Source: Clavaria fumosa (lineage: Eukaryota; Basidiomycota; Agaricomycetes; Agaricales; Clavariaceae). From it: a DNA stretch of 64,000 bases. The notes under the pieces were generated by a model. It was not told where the DNA came from, did no database searches, and saw nothing but the letters and a program-made list of their open reading frames with translations. Positions 1 to 10,644 of this stretch are shown piece after piece. Positions within the stretch are counted from its first letter, which is position 1, and the number at the start of each line of letters is the position of its first letter. The stretch covers positions 4,692,501-4,756,500 of the forward strand of contig OX637795.1 in the NCBI GenBank assembly GCA_951802425.1, in the 5' to 3' direction. The position numbers and the translations under genes were made by a program.

Positions 1-1277
1 TGGCTCAGCTGGAATCTATTTTATCAGCATCATCCCAAGACACAGCCAAACGACTGGCACCAAGGACGACCAACGGACTGATAAACTGAACATGTAATTT
101 CTGCTCGGAAACTGGTCACTTCATCAGTGCCTGCCCGAAGGCCCTCGAGTATATTGCAACAGGGAAATGTGTCTGGAATAGCGAAAATAGGATTTGTTTA
201 CCCTCCGGACGCTACCTACCAGGTTCTATCGTTGGAAAGAACCTTTCCGAACACTTCGACAAGTACTATGCAACATATCAGTCCCAGAATGTACAACCGA
301 CAATGACAGCTGTGTTCGAAGTCAAGCCGATGATGGTGTCCGATGACAATGCCAACATGGATGACACATCCAATGATGAAGAACAACCAGATGCTGAACT
401 GGAAGACATGGCTCGCATTTTTGCTAACGAAGTTGCAAAGAAGGTAGACAAAGGAAAAAAGCGAATGCCCACCACCAGGAACAACAATCCGCAACCATCT
501 CGACTGCCCCCTCCACCTGCAGTGGTTATAACCCCACCATCAACCACCCAACCAATAAAACCTGCGAAGATCGACCGGCCTGATGTTCAATACCATTACC
601 AAGCACCAGTCGAAGACCCGAAAACCATTCAACAAGTTTTCGAATGGGCACTCGATGTCCCAGTCCAGATGACACAGCGTGAACTATTAGTGATTTCCGG
701 AGAAGTTCAAAAGAAGATGAAGGACATGGTAACAGCTAAACGAGTTCCTGTCACTACTGGTATCTTGCAGAACACGTTATTTACGGATGCTGCAGCACTG
801 GACACCTCTGATCTCGTCGTAGCAGTTGACGCCACACCACTCCGAATTGTGGAAGGAACCCTCGATGGTCGGATCACAGCGGAATGTCTCCTAGACCAAG
901 GAAGCTCAATCATCGCAATGAGATGTGACATTTGGGAGTGGCTCAGCAATCCCCTATACTCCGAACATATACTACACATGGAATCCTCACACGGCACCAT
1001 TGCACCAATGCTTGGACAGATCAAGAACTTTCCATTACAAATCGGACCATGCACCTTCCACGTCCAAATGCAGGTTGCCAACACCCTACCATGTGAGGTA
1101 CTTATCAGACAACCATTCTTTATGCTAACCGGATCGCAAATGATAGATCACCCACACAGAGCCCAAGACTTGATTCTAAACAATCTGAACACTGGAGAGA
1201 GAATCATCATGCTGACTAGGGAGAGAATCTCACTCCGGAAAGTTTTAAAAGCAAAAACTAACAATCCGGATTTTTGA
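1..1277 (+). pseudogene. Element A gag C-terminus (zinc knuckle) and retropepsin
   Basis: The frame beginning at position 3 is closed once by a TGA at 87-89 and then stays open to 1,277. A CX2CX4HX4C zinc knuckle (residues CNFCSETGHFISAC) lies at 93-134 and would bind nucleic acid in Gag. After a proline- and acid-rich linker comes a retropepsin-like segment near 870-1,130, with LLDQGSS at the catalytic position, followed by a hydrophobic strand and LIRQPFF. The active-site triplet is D-Q-G rather than D-S/T-G; the second family member at 62,473-63,713 has the same D-Q-G, so this is a family trait and not decay. At the stop at 87-89 the sister copy has arginine, consistent with CGA to TGA. 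Confidence 0.8.
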
Positions 1278-2782
1278 TAGCTGGAGTATTGGACCTGACC
1301 AAATCTTCGGACGACTACCCAATGGTCACCAAAATCAAAGCTATACCCACATCCGATACTCCAGCCATCCAATTATCTCCTACTCATTCGTTTCACGCAT
1401 CTCAATCTGTACCATCAATGACTCTCGACCCCTTGCCATTCACCAATTCTTGGGATATCTCTCTCGAGCCATCCAGACCTCCGAAAATCATTAACAAAGC
1501 ATCAGAGACACCAGTACCACCTCAGCCTACCTTATATTCCAACATCCAGTCCATCGAAATATCACCAACAGAAGCAATTATACCTGTATATGTTGGGAAG
1601 AAATACAAGAAAGTTGCCAACCGCATCAACCCGATTAAAGCAACCATTCCCGAAGAATTTCGGATCGTCCGATGCTGACACCCGGACCCCCTCGCCGACA
1701 TTCCTATCCTGCCAAAGCATCTGCCTGAGTTTGTTCCCGGCCCCAGGTACACACAGGATCGAAAGGACGAACATAGCGCCAACCGAACAGGATTCTTGTG
1801 GCCAGAGGAAGAAAAACTCGTACACCATCTTATTAAGATCCAAGAGGATGCTTTTGCCTGGAAAGAGACTGAAAAAGGATGTTTCGATGCGAAATATTTC
1901 GATCCGATAATAATCCTGATGGTCAAACACATCCCTTGGGTCTTCAAAAATATTCCGATCCCACCTGGCATCTACAACGATGTTTTAAAAGTTATCCGAG
2001 AAAAGATTGCCGCTGGAGTCTATGAAGAATCAAACTCCTCATACCAATCTCAATGGTTTTGCATTCTGAAGAAAGACGGAAAGTCGCTCTGGCTTGTCCA
2101 CAACCTTCAGCCTCTCAACAAAGTCACGATCAGAGACTCTGCCGTCCCTCCAATCATGGAAGTTTTTGCAGAATCATTCGCTAGACGTGGTTGTTATGGA
2201 TCCCTCGACCTTTTTGTTTCCTTTGATCAACGCTCCCTCAACGAACGAAGCCAAGACCTTACTACATTTCAAACCCCCTTCAGAGCAAAGCAGTTGACTT
2301 GTGTGCCGATAGGATACACTAATGTGACTCAGATAATGCATGGGGACGTCACTCATATTTTACAGGATGAAATTCCACATGTCACCATCCCCTTCGTCGA
2401 TGATGTAGCCATCAAGGGCCCTGAGACCCGATATGAACTACCCGATGGCACCTACGAAACGATCCCAGAAAATCCACAGATTCGCCAATTTGTGTGGGAA
2501 CACATAAACAACATCAACCAGGTACTTCAACAAGTCAAGAAAGTCGGAGGAACGTTTAACAGAAAGAAGACAATGATCTGCACACTGGAAGCGATCGTCA
2601 CTGGACACACCTGTACCTACGAAGGCCATATACCCAATTCATCAAATGTCCAACGGATCCATCACTGGCCGTCATGTGAATCATTGACCGACATCCAATC
2701 ATTTCTAGGTGTTTGCGGACTCCTCGGGCACTTCATCAAGAATTACACTCTACTTGCCTGTCCACTTGTCAACCTAACTTGA
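1278..2782 (+). pseudogene. Element A linker and reverse transcriptase
   Basis: The stretch 1,278-1,678 is the variable linker that precedes RT in this family; its end reads KATIPEEFRIVR. A frameshift near 1,674 moves the reading to the frame of FLWPEEEKLVHHL and on into RT. RT motifs follow in order: a YQSQWFCILKKDG block, an LDLFVSFDQRSL block with the first catalytic aspartate, and FVDD at about 2,395 as the catalytic pair (F for the usual Y). The domain ends in LGVCGLLGHFIKNY. The frame closes at 2,779-2,781 with TGA after LVNLT; a basic residue is expected there, so CGA to TGA is likely. Confidence 0.82.
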
Positions 2783-3364
2783 AAAGATGTGCCATTTAAC
2801 TTTGGAGAAGAAGAACAAAACTCGATGGACTGACTGAAACATGCCATTCTCAACTGTTCCACCATCCGACCTATCAACTATTGTTCCGGACATCCTGTGA
2901 TTATGGCTGTCGATTCCTCCAACATCGCTGTCAGCTTCACATTATTCCAAATCAGCAAAGATGGGATTCGATACCCCTCAAGATTCAGATCGATCACCTG
3001 GAATGAACGTGAAACCCGATATTTGCAAGCTAAAATCGAATTATATGGACTGTTTCGAGCACTCCGATCATACTGCATTTACCTCATCAGACTCCCAAAA
3101 TTCAACGTCAAAATGGATGCAAAATTTATCAAAGGAATGCTCAACAATCCCAACATTCAACCAAATGCTGCGATGAACAGATGGATTGCCGGCATCCTAC
3201 TTTTCAACTTCGATTTGACTCACATCCCCACAGATAAGCACACTGGAGCTGACAGATTGTCCCACTGACAAGCCGCAGATAATGAAATTGATACAGAAGC
3301 CAATGACCATGAAGATTGGATTGATTGGAGCTACATATTCATCACGGAGCTCATCAACTGCAAA
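2783..3364 (+). pseudogene. Element A RNase H domain
   Basis: After a TGA at about 2,830 the frame is open from 2,838 and shows RNase H features: VIMAVDSSNIAVSFTLFQ with the first catalytic aspartate, an ERETRYLQAKIELYGLFRAL helix with the glutamate, and VKMDAKFIKGML with a further aspartate. The domain ends in HTGADRLSH followed by TGA at 3,266-3,268, where related elements have an arginine after SR or SH. The reading continues after the stop in the same frame towards integrase. RNase H would remove the RNA template during cDNA synthesis. The copy cannot be functional as it stands. Confidence 0.78.
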
Positions 3365-4651
3365 TTGGAATCGCACCATTTATCCGACACCAATCAACCC
3401 CAAGTCGCCTACCCCTGCTTCAACATTTACACAGGATCGATGCTACTCAATTCGATGGAATTGAATGAATCCCCTTCTAACAAGCCCACCATCATGACTA
3501 TTCCCCAATCCGATGCGGCCATCAAACACCAGCAGCGCCTCCACAACACCGAAGCATTCCTCCGCAACCCTATTCAATCATCGGACATGGACACTACAGA
3601 ATTCCAACGCTTGGTCCGATCTGCATCCGATTTCTTTATACTCAACAACAAACTCTGGCGCCACCAACCCAATGGACATCATCAAATCGTTCCTCCGGAT
3701 GACAAACGACTCGCTCTTATAACGGAAGTGCATGATTCACTGGGACATAAGGGAGTTTATGTTATTTGCTCATGCCTTCTGACCTGATTCTGGTGGCCGA
3801 TGCTAGACCAGGATGTGAAGTGGTTTGTACGAACATGCCACCAGTGCCAAATGCAACAAATTTGCAAAATATTCATCCCTCCGACAGTTGCCACCCCCGC
3901 TGCGCTTTTTCGATGTGTCCATATTGACACCATGTTTTTACCCAGAGCCTGCAGATTCCGACTCCTCGTTCACACCCAATGCTCACTTTCTGCTTACCCA
4001 GAAGCCAGACCGCTCCGAAACAAAACTGCCCGACTCATCAGATCATTCATATTCGAAGATATCCTCTGCCGATGGGGAGCCATTGAAGAAATTATCACTG
4101 ACAACAGGGCACTGTTTGTCAAAGCCCTCGACCTACTGCAAGAACAGTATGGAATACACAACATTCGCATATCCGGATACAACTCTCGTGCCAATGGTGT
4201 CATCAAATGCACTCACTGCTCCGTCCATGAATCACTCATCAAATTGGCAAATGGTGACAAATCGAAATGGCCCGATGTTCTTCCATCCATAATATGGGCC
4301 GAACGAGTCACCATCCAATGTTCCACCAGTTTCTCCCCCTTCTACATTGCTCATGGAGTTGAGCCTCTTCTCCCATTTGATATAGCTGAGATTACATACA
4401 TGATTCCCACTGCCAATGCCCCGATGACAACGCCGGAACTTATCGCACTTCGCACCCATCAACTGCAGAAACGAGAGGAAGACCTCGCACTGATCTCTGA
4501 CAAGGTTCTCCATGCCCAAAAGCAATCTGTTAAGCAATTTATTGATGCCCACCAGAATGCCATCTTCGACTTTGACTTCAAACCCAGATCACTTGTTCTT
4601 ATTCGAAATTCAGCTGTCAAAATGGAACTGAACCAGAAGACCAAGCCTTGA
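3365..4651 (+). pseudogene. Element A integrase, third catalytic residue lost
   Basis: The N-terminal zinc-binding HHCC module is split: the histidines lie in LITEVHDSLGH (about 3,740) and the cysteines in CHQC (3,835-3,846), with a TGA at 3,785-3,787 between them. The core has the first aspartate in VHIDTMF (3,919) and the second in TDNRALF (4,100). The position of the third catalytic acid reads SRANGVIKCTH; the family pattern is NGxxER, so the glutamate is lysine here. Strand transfer would therefore be dead even if the stops were read through. The frame ends at 4,649-4,651 with TGA. Confidence 0.82.
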
Positions 4652-5038
4652 TTTTTCAGACCGATGATCGTTGTCTGCCGATCTTTGCATGGCACATATA
4701 TTTTATCAGAACTGGATGGATCGGTTTCAAAAATCAGATATGCCGCTTTTCGAATTATTCCCTACTATCCTCGAACACATACATCAATTCCGGTCACTGT
4801 AATTATCGAACCTACGGATGAGCATACAGACGACACCCCACCCGAACTTCACCACGAAGTATCCAATAATGACCCCAATGCTGAACAAGTTAATGACAAA
4901 TTCATCACACACTCAGAACACTCCGTTCACTTTGATGCACAATCTGACAATTCCAACCACACTGCCAACGAATCTGATACATCCGACACACCTTTGCAAC
5001 ATCCTGGAATAGTCCGAAAGCTACAGACAAACAATTGA
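4652..5038 (+). pseudogene. Element A pol C-terminal tail
   Basis: The reading continues in the same frame after the TGA at 4,649-4,651. It starts with a beta-rich stretch (MIVVCRSLHGTYILSELDG) typical of the DNA-binding end of gypsy integrases. An acidic, serine- and threonine-rich tail follows and ends at 5,038. No chromodomain is seen. A poly(A) run of 14 follows at 5,101-5,114, and a TA dinucleotide run at 5,223-5,238. Confidence 0.65.
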
Positions 5039-5254
5039 ATGCCTTTTACCTATTCTAACTTATTATCCATCCTTCATTCGCCGATTCTAACTTCGCCCAA
5101 AAAAAAAAAAAAATCGGACAAGTCCAAATCTTCCACACAGCGTTTTCAATCTCCAATTCTTGAGTTCCCTTACTTTTCGTTCACTGTCCGCCACATTTCT
5201 GACACATATTCAAACATATACAATATATATATATATATTTACAGGAGTGGACAG

Positions 5255-6807
5255 CTACTCGAGGAGCAGCACCCAGAGCAGCTCCACACCCACCCTCACC
5301 AGCTCTGCTCCCACCTTCACTTGGTCGGAGCCTCGCTCCATCATTGTTAATGCCCGTCCAAGAGCCTCCCTGCCCTTGGACCCTGATGCCAGTTCCCTCT
5401 CCTTCCCCTTCTGACTTGGCCCCGGCCCCATCTCCGACCTCCTCCGCTTCGCCAGTGGCTCTTCTACCACCTCCACGCTCTCCTCAGCCTCGAGTTTGTC
5501 CTCCCCTTCCTCATCTGTAGTTGTTTGGTTGTGCACTGGCACGTGCACCACCACCCATCGCGGCCGCTTACTGCCCGGTGCCTCCGCCACCCCCGCACCT
5601 GCTATGCGCCATTAGCCGATACATGACCGACAGTTCATCCGACTCACCCTTGTCTCCGGACCCCACTCCTTTCTCTGGTTTCACACCTAAAAAAATTCCA
5701 ACCTTCAGTTTTTCTCTTGTTCACAGAAACAAGGAATTTTCCACTTACCTTGAGCAGCCGATATGCTGCACGAAACCTTATACACCCTGCACCACCAGCA
5801 GGCCACCCCCTCCAACCCGTAACACTCATGTCCCTTCCAAATGCAAGCGTCACATCCTGGCTCATGCTCCTATGGATAAATCAGCTAAGAATTGATCAGA
5901 TAAATTAACAACTTACCTTATCATCGGGCTGACGCACAGCCCGAGACCTCACCGCTGCTCCCACTCCGGTCCTCCTGCCTCACCCCCGTTCTGCGTCCTT
6001 CCACCTCGCGATCTTCACCCACACCGGTGTCGCCATCATCTGCCCCCTGACCCGAGCCTCCAGCACGGGCACTTCAACGACCACACCGCGCCCCCCAGCC
6101 GCCGCATTCACGGACCCCGCCTCAATTGTACCAATGGGAGTTACCCTGTTGGTCCCCCAAACGGTCCGATGACCATTCCCCGATGCTTCCTCCGCATCCA
6201 CGGCCGATTTCGCATTCTTGACCATCCCGTCCACCTTGATCTCGACGATGTCTGGCATGGACAATTCATCCGCACCCATCGGTTCCTCTTCCACCGGCTC
6301 TGCTGCTGTCATCGCTGCTGCTGCTGTTGTTGCTGCTGCTGCTACCCCCACCACTGTCACCTCATCACCCTCCTCATCTTCGCTGTCGATGATCCGGCGC
6401 ACATGGGCAACTCGCGCCCTCTTCTCTGCCGCCCTAGCCTCCTCGGTCCGCCTCTCCGCCACCTCCGCTTCTGCTGTCGCCCTCTCCATGGCAACCCTCT
6501 CCTCCTCCATGCGTCTTGCAGCCTTGGCCTCCTCATGACGTTTGGCCCGCTCTGCGGCCCACTCCTCGCCACATAACTTGTGCCATTTTTTTAACCTATG
6601 CGCAATGGGGACTAACCCCTCGTCGATATCCACATCCTCCTCAATTGTGGCCACGTAACTGGTGAGGAAATCATCCTGGAAAACTGTGTCAGTAAAACAT
6701 GATAAATAAGAAACCCGGTTACACACTGCATCACCCCCATACATCTCCACCCACTCCACGTACTCCGCATCCTGCCCCTGTTCTGGCAGTGAATCTCCTG
6801 GCACCAT
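5255..6807 (-). pseudogene. Antisense accessory gene of element A, Zn2Cys6-like, spliced
   Basis: This gene runs against pol. The first exon (from 6,807) encodes an acidic start, a long arginine/glutamate/alanine coiled coil, an acidic SEDEEGDE patch and an alanine-rich run. A TGA at 5,980-5,982 interrupts the frame, which then continues to a GTAAGT donor. A short intron ends at CCATAG, and exon 2 (5,869-5,749) joins in phase. Exon 2 carries six cysteines spaced CX2CX6CX7CX2CX6C, the exact Zn(II)2Cys6 binuclear cluster pattern. The next intron starts GTAAGT and ends in a T run plus AG; exon 3 is glycine-rich and leads to a basic, acidic tail ending at 5,255. The splice model is inference; the cysteine spacing is seen directly. 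Function is unknown; a DNA-binding or regulatory role is possible. Confidence 0.55.
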
Positions 6808-7079
6808 AGTTCATGCCTCCACCATCGCCTGCACTGCGTTTTGCAAAATTGTAGTGTCGAAGTCATTCATGTTGATGGTTTGGTCATTGTGGTGGTTAGA
6901 AAACAAGTGTGTTTGGACTTAGGCAACTCATGCAACATGCCACACAATCAACAAGCGATGTTTGGCCTCATTTGGTTGCAACTGACACTATGGACCCAAT
7001 AGCAGGTTAATATCACCATCTGGACAGATGATTTAAGACTTTCACCCAAAAAACAGGTGATGGGTGATTTGGAATTAAG
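6808..7079. other. Non-coding stretch after element A
   Basis: I see no gene here. The sequence turns AT-rich and ends in short repeats of the type TGATTT and GGTGAT that lead into the tandem array. It may contain the 3' LTR of element A, but I found no matching copy in the window to prove it. Confidence 0.4.
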
Positions 7080-7770
7080 GGATATTGAGCTGGAGGATAT
7101 TGAGTGATACAACACACCCATCAATTTGAGTGATATTAAACTGGGGAATATTGAGTGATACAATAGCCCCCTTAATTTGAGTGATATTAAGCTGGAGGAT
7201 ATTGAGTGATACAATACACCCCTTGATTTGGGTGATATTAAACTGAAGGATATTGAGTGATACAAAACACCTTCAATTTGAGTGATATTAAGCTGGAGGA
7301 TATTGAGTGATATTGAAGTAAAGGACAATGAGTGATACAATACACCTCCTTGATTTGGGTGACATTAAGCTGGAGGATATTGAGTGGTACAACACATCCA
7401 TCAATCTGAGTGATATTAAACTGGAGAATATTGAGTGATACAATAGGCCCCCTTAATTTGAGTGATATTAAGTTGGAGGATATTGAGTGATACAATACAC
7501 CCCTTGATTTGGGTGATATTAAACTGAAGGATATTGAGTGATACAAAACACCTTCAATTTGAGTGATATTAAGCTGGAGGATATTGAGTGATACAATACA
7601 CCCCATGAATTTGAGTGATATTAAACTGAAGGATACTCAGTGATATAATACACCTTTTAATTTGAGTGATTAAACTGGAGGACTTTGAGTGATACAATAC
7701 ACCCCTCAATCTAAGTGATATTAAACTGGAGGATATTGAGTGATACATCTCTCAATGTGAGTGACATTAA
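7080..7770. repeat. Tandem repeat array, unit about 51-52 bp
   Basis: About 13 units each contain GAGTGATACAATACACC, a variable CCTTGATTTGGGTG part, and ATATTAAACTGAAGGATATT. Successive units differ in phase with each other: a block of several units starting near 7,100 recurs almost unchanged from about 7,385, so the array has a higher-order period near 290 bp. Open frames crossing it on the minus strand are repeat artefacts rich in the repeated words LYHSIS. Confidence 0.9.
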
Positions 7771-7794
7771 GCCACAAAATCTTATTGTCTAGAT

Positions 7795-7890
7795 GGGGAC
7801 TGTAGTGTAATGGGTAACATAGCAGTTATGGGTTAAGTCCAATTCCATGAGCACTTGAGTTCAACTCCCATTGAGTGCATAATTTAGAGG
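7795..7890 (+). ncRNA. tRNA-like sequence, possibly a SINE head or tRNA pseudogene
   Basis: TAGTGTAATGG at 7,803-7,813 resembles a pol III A box. GAGTTCAACTCC at 7,857-7,868 resembles a B box (consensus GGTTCGAATCC) in which TCGA has become TCAA. The spacing of about 45 bases is right for a tRNA-type internal promoter. I could not fold a full cloverleaf by eye, nor find flanking target duplications, so both SINE and tRNA pseudogene remain open. Confidence 0.4.
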
Positions 7891-8440
7891 CTAAAAAAAT
7901 ACCTGGAGACATAGTTAAAATCACTAAAAGTATGTAGAAGCCACCTCAAATATCAGGTTAAAATGTGCTTGATAGCAGTGACATTTACCTGGAGAGAAGC
8001 AGGTGAATTTGGTCATATATGTGCTGAAAAATAACCCATTTGATGTACCTGATTATCAACCAATACAGTTTCAAGATATCATCAACAAATTAATTTTGTG
8101 CAATTTCTTGCAGAGAAAGAGAGTGAAAAACAACTAAGATTATGGCTAAGATGACATAAAAACCAACATGAAATTCACCTATTAGATCAGTTTAAAAGGC
8201 ACTTGTGATAGAGTGAAATTCACCTATTATAGATGAGTTTAAAATACACTTGAATTGTAGTATTATTCGCCCAGAGAACAGTGGGTGAATTCGGTCATAT
8301 AAGTGGTGAAAATCACCCATTTCATGTACCCAATAAAGATGTGATTATCAACAAGTCCTGGTGATTTTCACCTAGGAAACCATTGCTATTCACCACTTCT
8401 CAGGGTGTTTCATATGGTGATTTTCACCAGGTTCTGGTCT
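7891..8440. repeat. AT-rich degenerate repeats without genes
   Basis: The words GGTGAATTTGGTCATATA, AAAATCACCCATTT and GGTGATTTTCACC recur in several altered forms. GGTGATTTTCACC is close to a perfect palindrome and sits near the right edge (about 8,416). The stretch may be the remainder of a small DNA element whose body includes the preceding tandem array. No coding potential is seen. Confidence 0.5.
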
Positions 8441-9360
8441 TGCAGTGTGAGGACAGTCGCATTTTCAGCCCCCAGGAGAATGTAAGGATAACATACAGCT
8501 CCAGCACAGAAACATGATGGATACCTACCATCCGAAGAACTCAGCACACACCCGCCTTGTATCTGACGCGAACCGACCACCATCTGACACCATCCAATGC
8601 CCTCCGATGACTGTCTGTAAAGCCCAATACTCATCCGATAACTATCCGATATCAGACCCTCGTTAAATCAAATTCCTCGCTGCTGCCACATTATACAGGT
8701 GATCCATGGCGCCCATATACTCCAATTTCATTACTTTACTCTGCTTAGTGCTCCTTGTGACCGATGTTTCATGTACTCTCCCCTGTTTTATCCTTAAATG
8801 CTGTAAATTTCATATCATGTGTTCCTCTGAATTTGTAAACATTTCTACACTCAAAAGTGTTTTATCTACGCTGATCTGTGTATGTACTATACTTGATTAT
8901 GCCTTCTCTTCTTTCCTACCAGCATTCCCAATGACCAATTAATTCGGACTCTTCATTTCTACATACTATGCCGTTTCTTCTATGACCTATGAACTCCACA
9001 TGATCTTACCTATGACCTTCCCTCATTCCCCATGACCTCCAGATCATCTGGTACAATCCGGAGCATTTGTAATTACAAAAATGTACTTAAGAACATATTG
9101 GACTCTACAAAAAGCAGCTTATTCTCATTGCCCACATCTTGTGTGACCTCTGTTAGGCTCATCCTCCGTTGTACACATCGTTCCGCTGGCCTTCATCATT
9201 GCCAGCCCTTCATATCTTCGACTACTCTCTTGCTCAACATCAGATCCAATATTGGACTGATATCAGAGTCTATCAGACACTTTGGACATCGTGTACTCTC
9301 GTCCTATCAACTCATTTAACTCATCCTCCACATCCTCCAAGGTTGCACTCACTGTTTTAG
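8441..9360. other. Leader region of element B, no gene seen
   Basis: The sequence is pyrimidine-rich, with many TCCGA, CTCATC and TATGACC words, and holds no convincing open frame. It lies directly upstream of the gag frame of element B and probably includes its untranslated leader. I looked for a copy of the presumed 3' LTR that starts at 15,521 and did not find one here, so the 5' LTR may be lost. Confidence 0.4.
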
Positions 9361-10059
9361 GTGTTGGGTCAGACCCCCCCTGAAGAACTTGACTGTAATC
9401 AAGCAGTTGCAGCAAATACACGTAATACCTACTACAATGCAATCTGCAAGGCAGAGTTCGAACTCGAACACCTCTGGATGCGCGAGGACCAGAAGTTGAT
9501 GAAATACACCATTTCGTTCAACAGATTCGCATCCATTGTCCATTGGGATGGGTACACATTGCAGCAGCAGTTCTACAAAGGACTTGCCAGCCACATCAAG
9601 GACAAACTGGCCCACATTAACTGCGTGGACACACTCTGCAGACTCCACAAGCAAGCCAGTGTGATCGATGGCCATTATTGGGCTCAGCAGCAGGAGATCT
9701 CTTGGGACTCTGTTAAGGCTCTGATGCCTAACAACACCATCAAAAAAGAGACTTCAGATAGTCCCAAGTCCCTGAACACTTCCAGCGTTAATACCAAGTC
9801 TGAGAAACCCTTGGAAAAGCGTCCAGTGAACTCTGGTTCGACTTCTGGGAACTCCATTCCAAAGGCCGCTGAGGGCTCCACTAACTCCGGTAGCTCCAGT
9901 GATACAAAGAAGGCCCATCTGGGTCAGGATGGAAAACTGACTCCAGAGGAATGCCAATGGTGTTTTGATAATAATCTGTGCCTCTTCTGTGGAATAGCAG
10001 GCCACAAAGCCAATGATTGTCATAAGCGGACCTTGTGGGCCAGTGCCAGCGCTGCATGA
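9361..10059 (+). CDS. Element B Gag, N-terminally incomplete
   Basis: The 232-residue frame has the helical gag core near residues 25-110, with AEFELEHLWMREDQKLMKYTISFNRFA and the QFYKGLASHIKD block. A serine- and lysine-rich linker follows, then a CX2CX4HX4C zinc knuckle (CLFCGIAGHKANDC) near residues 207-220. The frame is uninterrupted but begins within the domain, so the start is not a natural one or the N-terminus has been lost. A second, minus-strand copy of this gag at 17,350-17,890 has lost the first zinc-knuckle cysteine. Confidence 0.8.
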   Translation: MLGQTPPEELDCNQAVAANTRNTYYNAICKAEFELEHLWMREDQKLMKYTISFNRFASIVHWDGYTLQQQFYKGLASHIKDKLAHINCVDTLCRLHKQASVIDGHYWAQQQEISWDSVKALMPNNTIKKETSDSPKSLNTSSVNTKSEKPLEKRPVNSGSTSGNSIPKAAEGSTNSGSSSDTKKAHLGQDGKLTPEECQWCFDNNLCLFCGIAGHKANDCHKRTLWASASAA

Positions 10060-10097
10060 ATCACCTCCAATGGAGATGACTCCATGCCAAAAAAAGA

Positions 10098-10560
10098 TTG
10101 AGCAGCCCAGAGAGCACAGTACGACTCTCCAGCTGCTCTGACTCTGATCATACTAAACCTATACTCAATACCCTTTCCTTTCATCGTTCTCTTTCCCTTT
10201 TTGCCTCCTCTCCTTCTATTCCTTTTCCGTTCAAAGCAATGATAGACTCTGGTGCTGAACTTTGTTTCATTGATGCCAAGTTTGCTTCTTGTTTCCGTCT
10301 TCCAAAAACTCTGGTGACCCCTCAGGAGGTCGTTTTTATTAATGGGACCACCTCTGTATGGGTTACTGAAGCGGTCTGGTTATCCATTCGGCTCTCCGCC
10401 ATGAATCTGACCAATGTCTTGTGTGTAGTTACTGCTCTAGTGATGTGATCTTGGGAATGAATTGGCTGTTCCAAAACAACCTGCTGGTTGACTGGACTAC
10501 TGGCCAGATAAAGCCCAGACCATCTATGAAAGAGGAAAAACTCTGAAATCTGATCCAGAG
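10098..10560 (+). pseudogene. Element B retropepsin
   Basis: FKAMIDSGAELCFID at about 10,231-10,270 gives the catalytic D-S-G triplet of an aspartic protease. The second half of the domain continues past the end of this frame: after about 10,425 the reading VILGMNWLFQNNLLVDW is found in a shifted frame, so a one-base shift separates the two halves. The protease would mature the polyprotein. The part after 10,560 is a low-complexity stretch of CTCTGTC words. Confidence 0.75.
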
Positions 10561-10644
10561 GGTGCACCAGCCAGCACTCTCCACTCTGTCCCTCTGTCCA
10601 CCTCTGTCCCTCTGTCTGTCTCCACTCTGTGCACTCCAGTTCAA

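Larger units (their letters stand above)
1..5038 (+). mobile_element. Ty3/gypsy retrotransposon A, 5' end outside window, decayed
   Basis: The order of domains read on the plus strand is gag zinc knuckle, retropepsin, reverse transcriptase, RNase H, integrase zinc finger, integrase core and a C-terminal tail, which is the Ty3/gypsy (Metaviridae) order. The frame is broken by in-frame TGA codons (for example 87-89, 2779-2781, 3266-3268, 4649-4651) and by frameshifts near 1,674. No chromodomain is visible in the tail. A second copy of the same family begins at 62,473. The 5' LTR lies outside the window and I could not delimit a 3' LTR; the antisense gene at 5,255-6,807 probably belongs to the element, as a comparable gene does in element B. 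Confidence 0.88.

Noticed and set aside
6169..6576. Open frames on the plus strand rich in Cys, His and Ser
   Set aside because: They mirror the coiled-coil and alanine-rich coding of the antisense gene.
8441..9360. 5' LTR of element B
   Set aside because: No match to the presumed 3' LTR starting at 15,521 could be found by eye.
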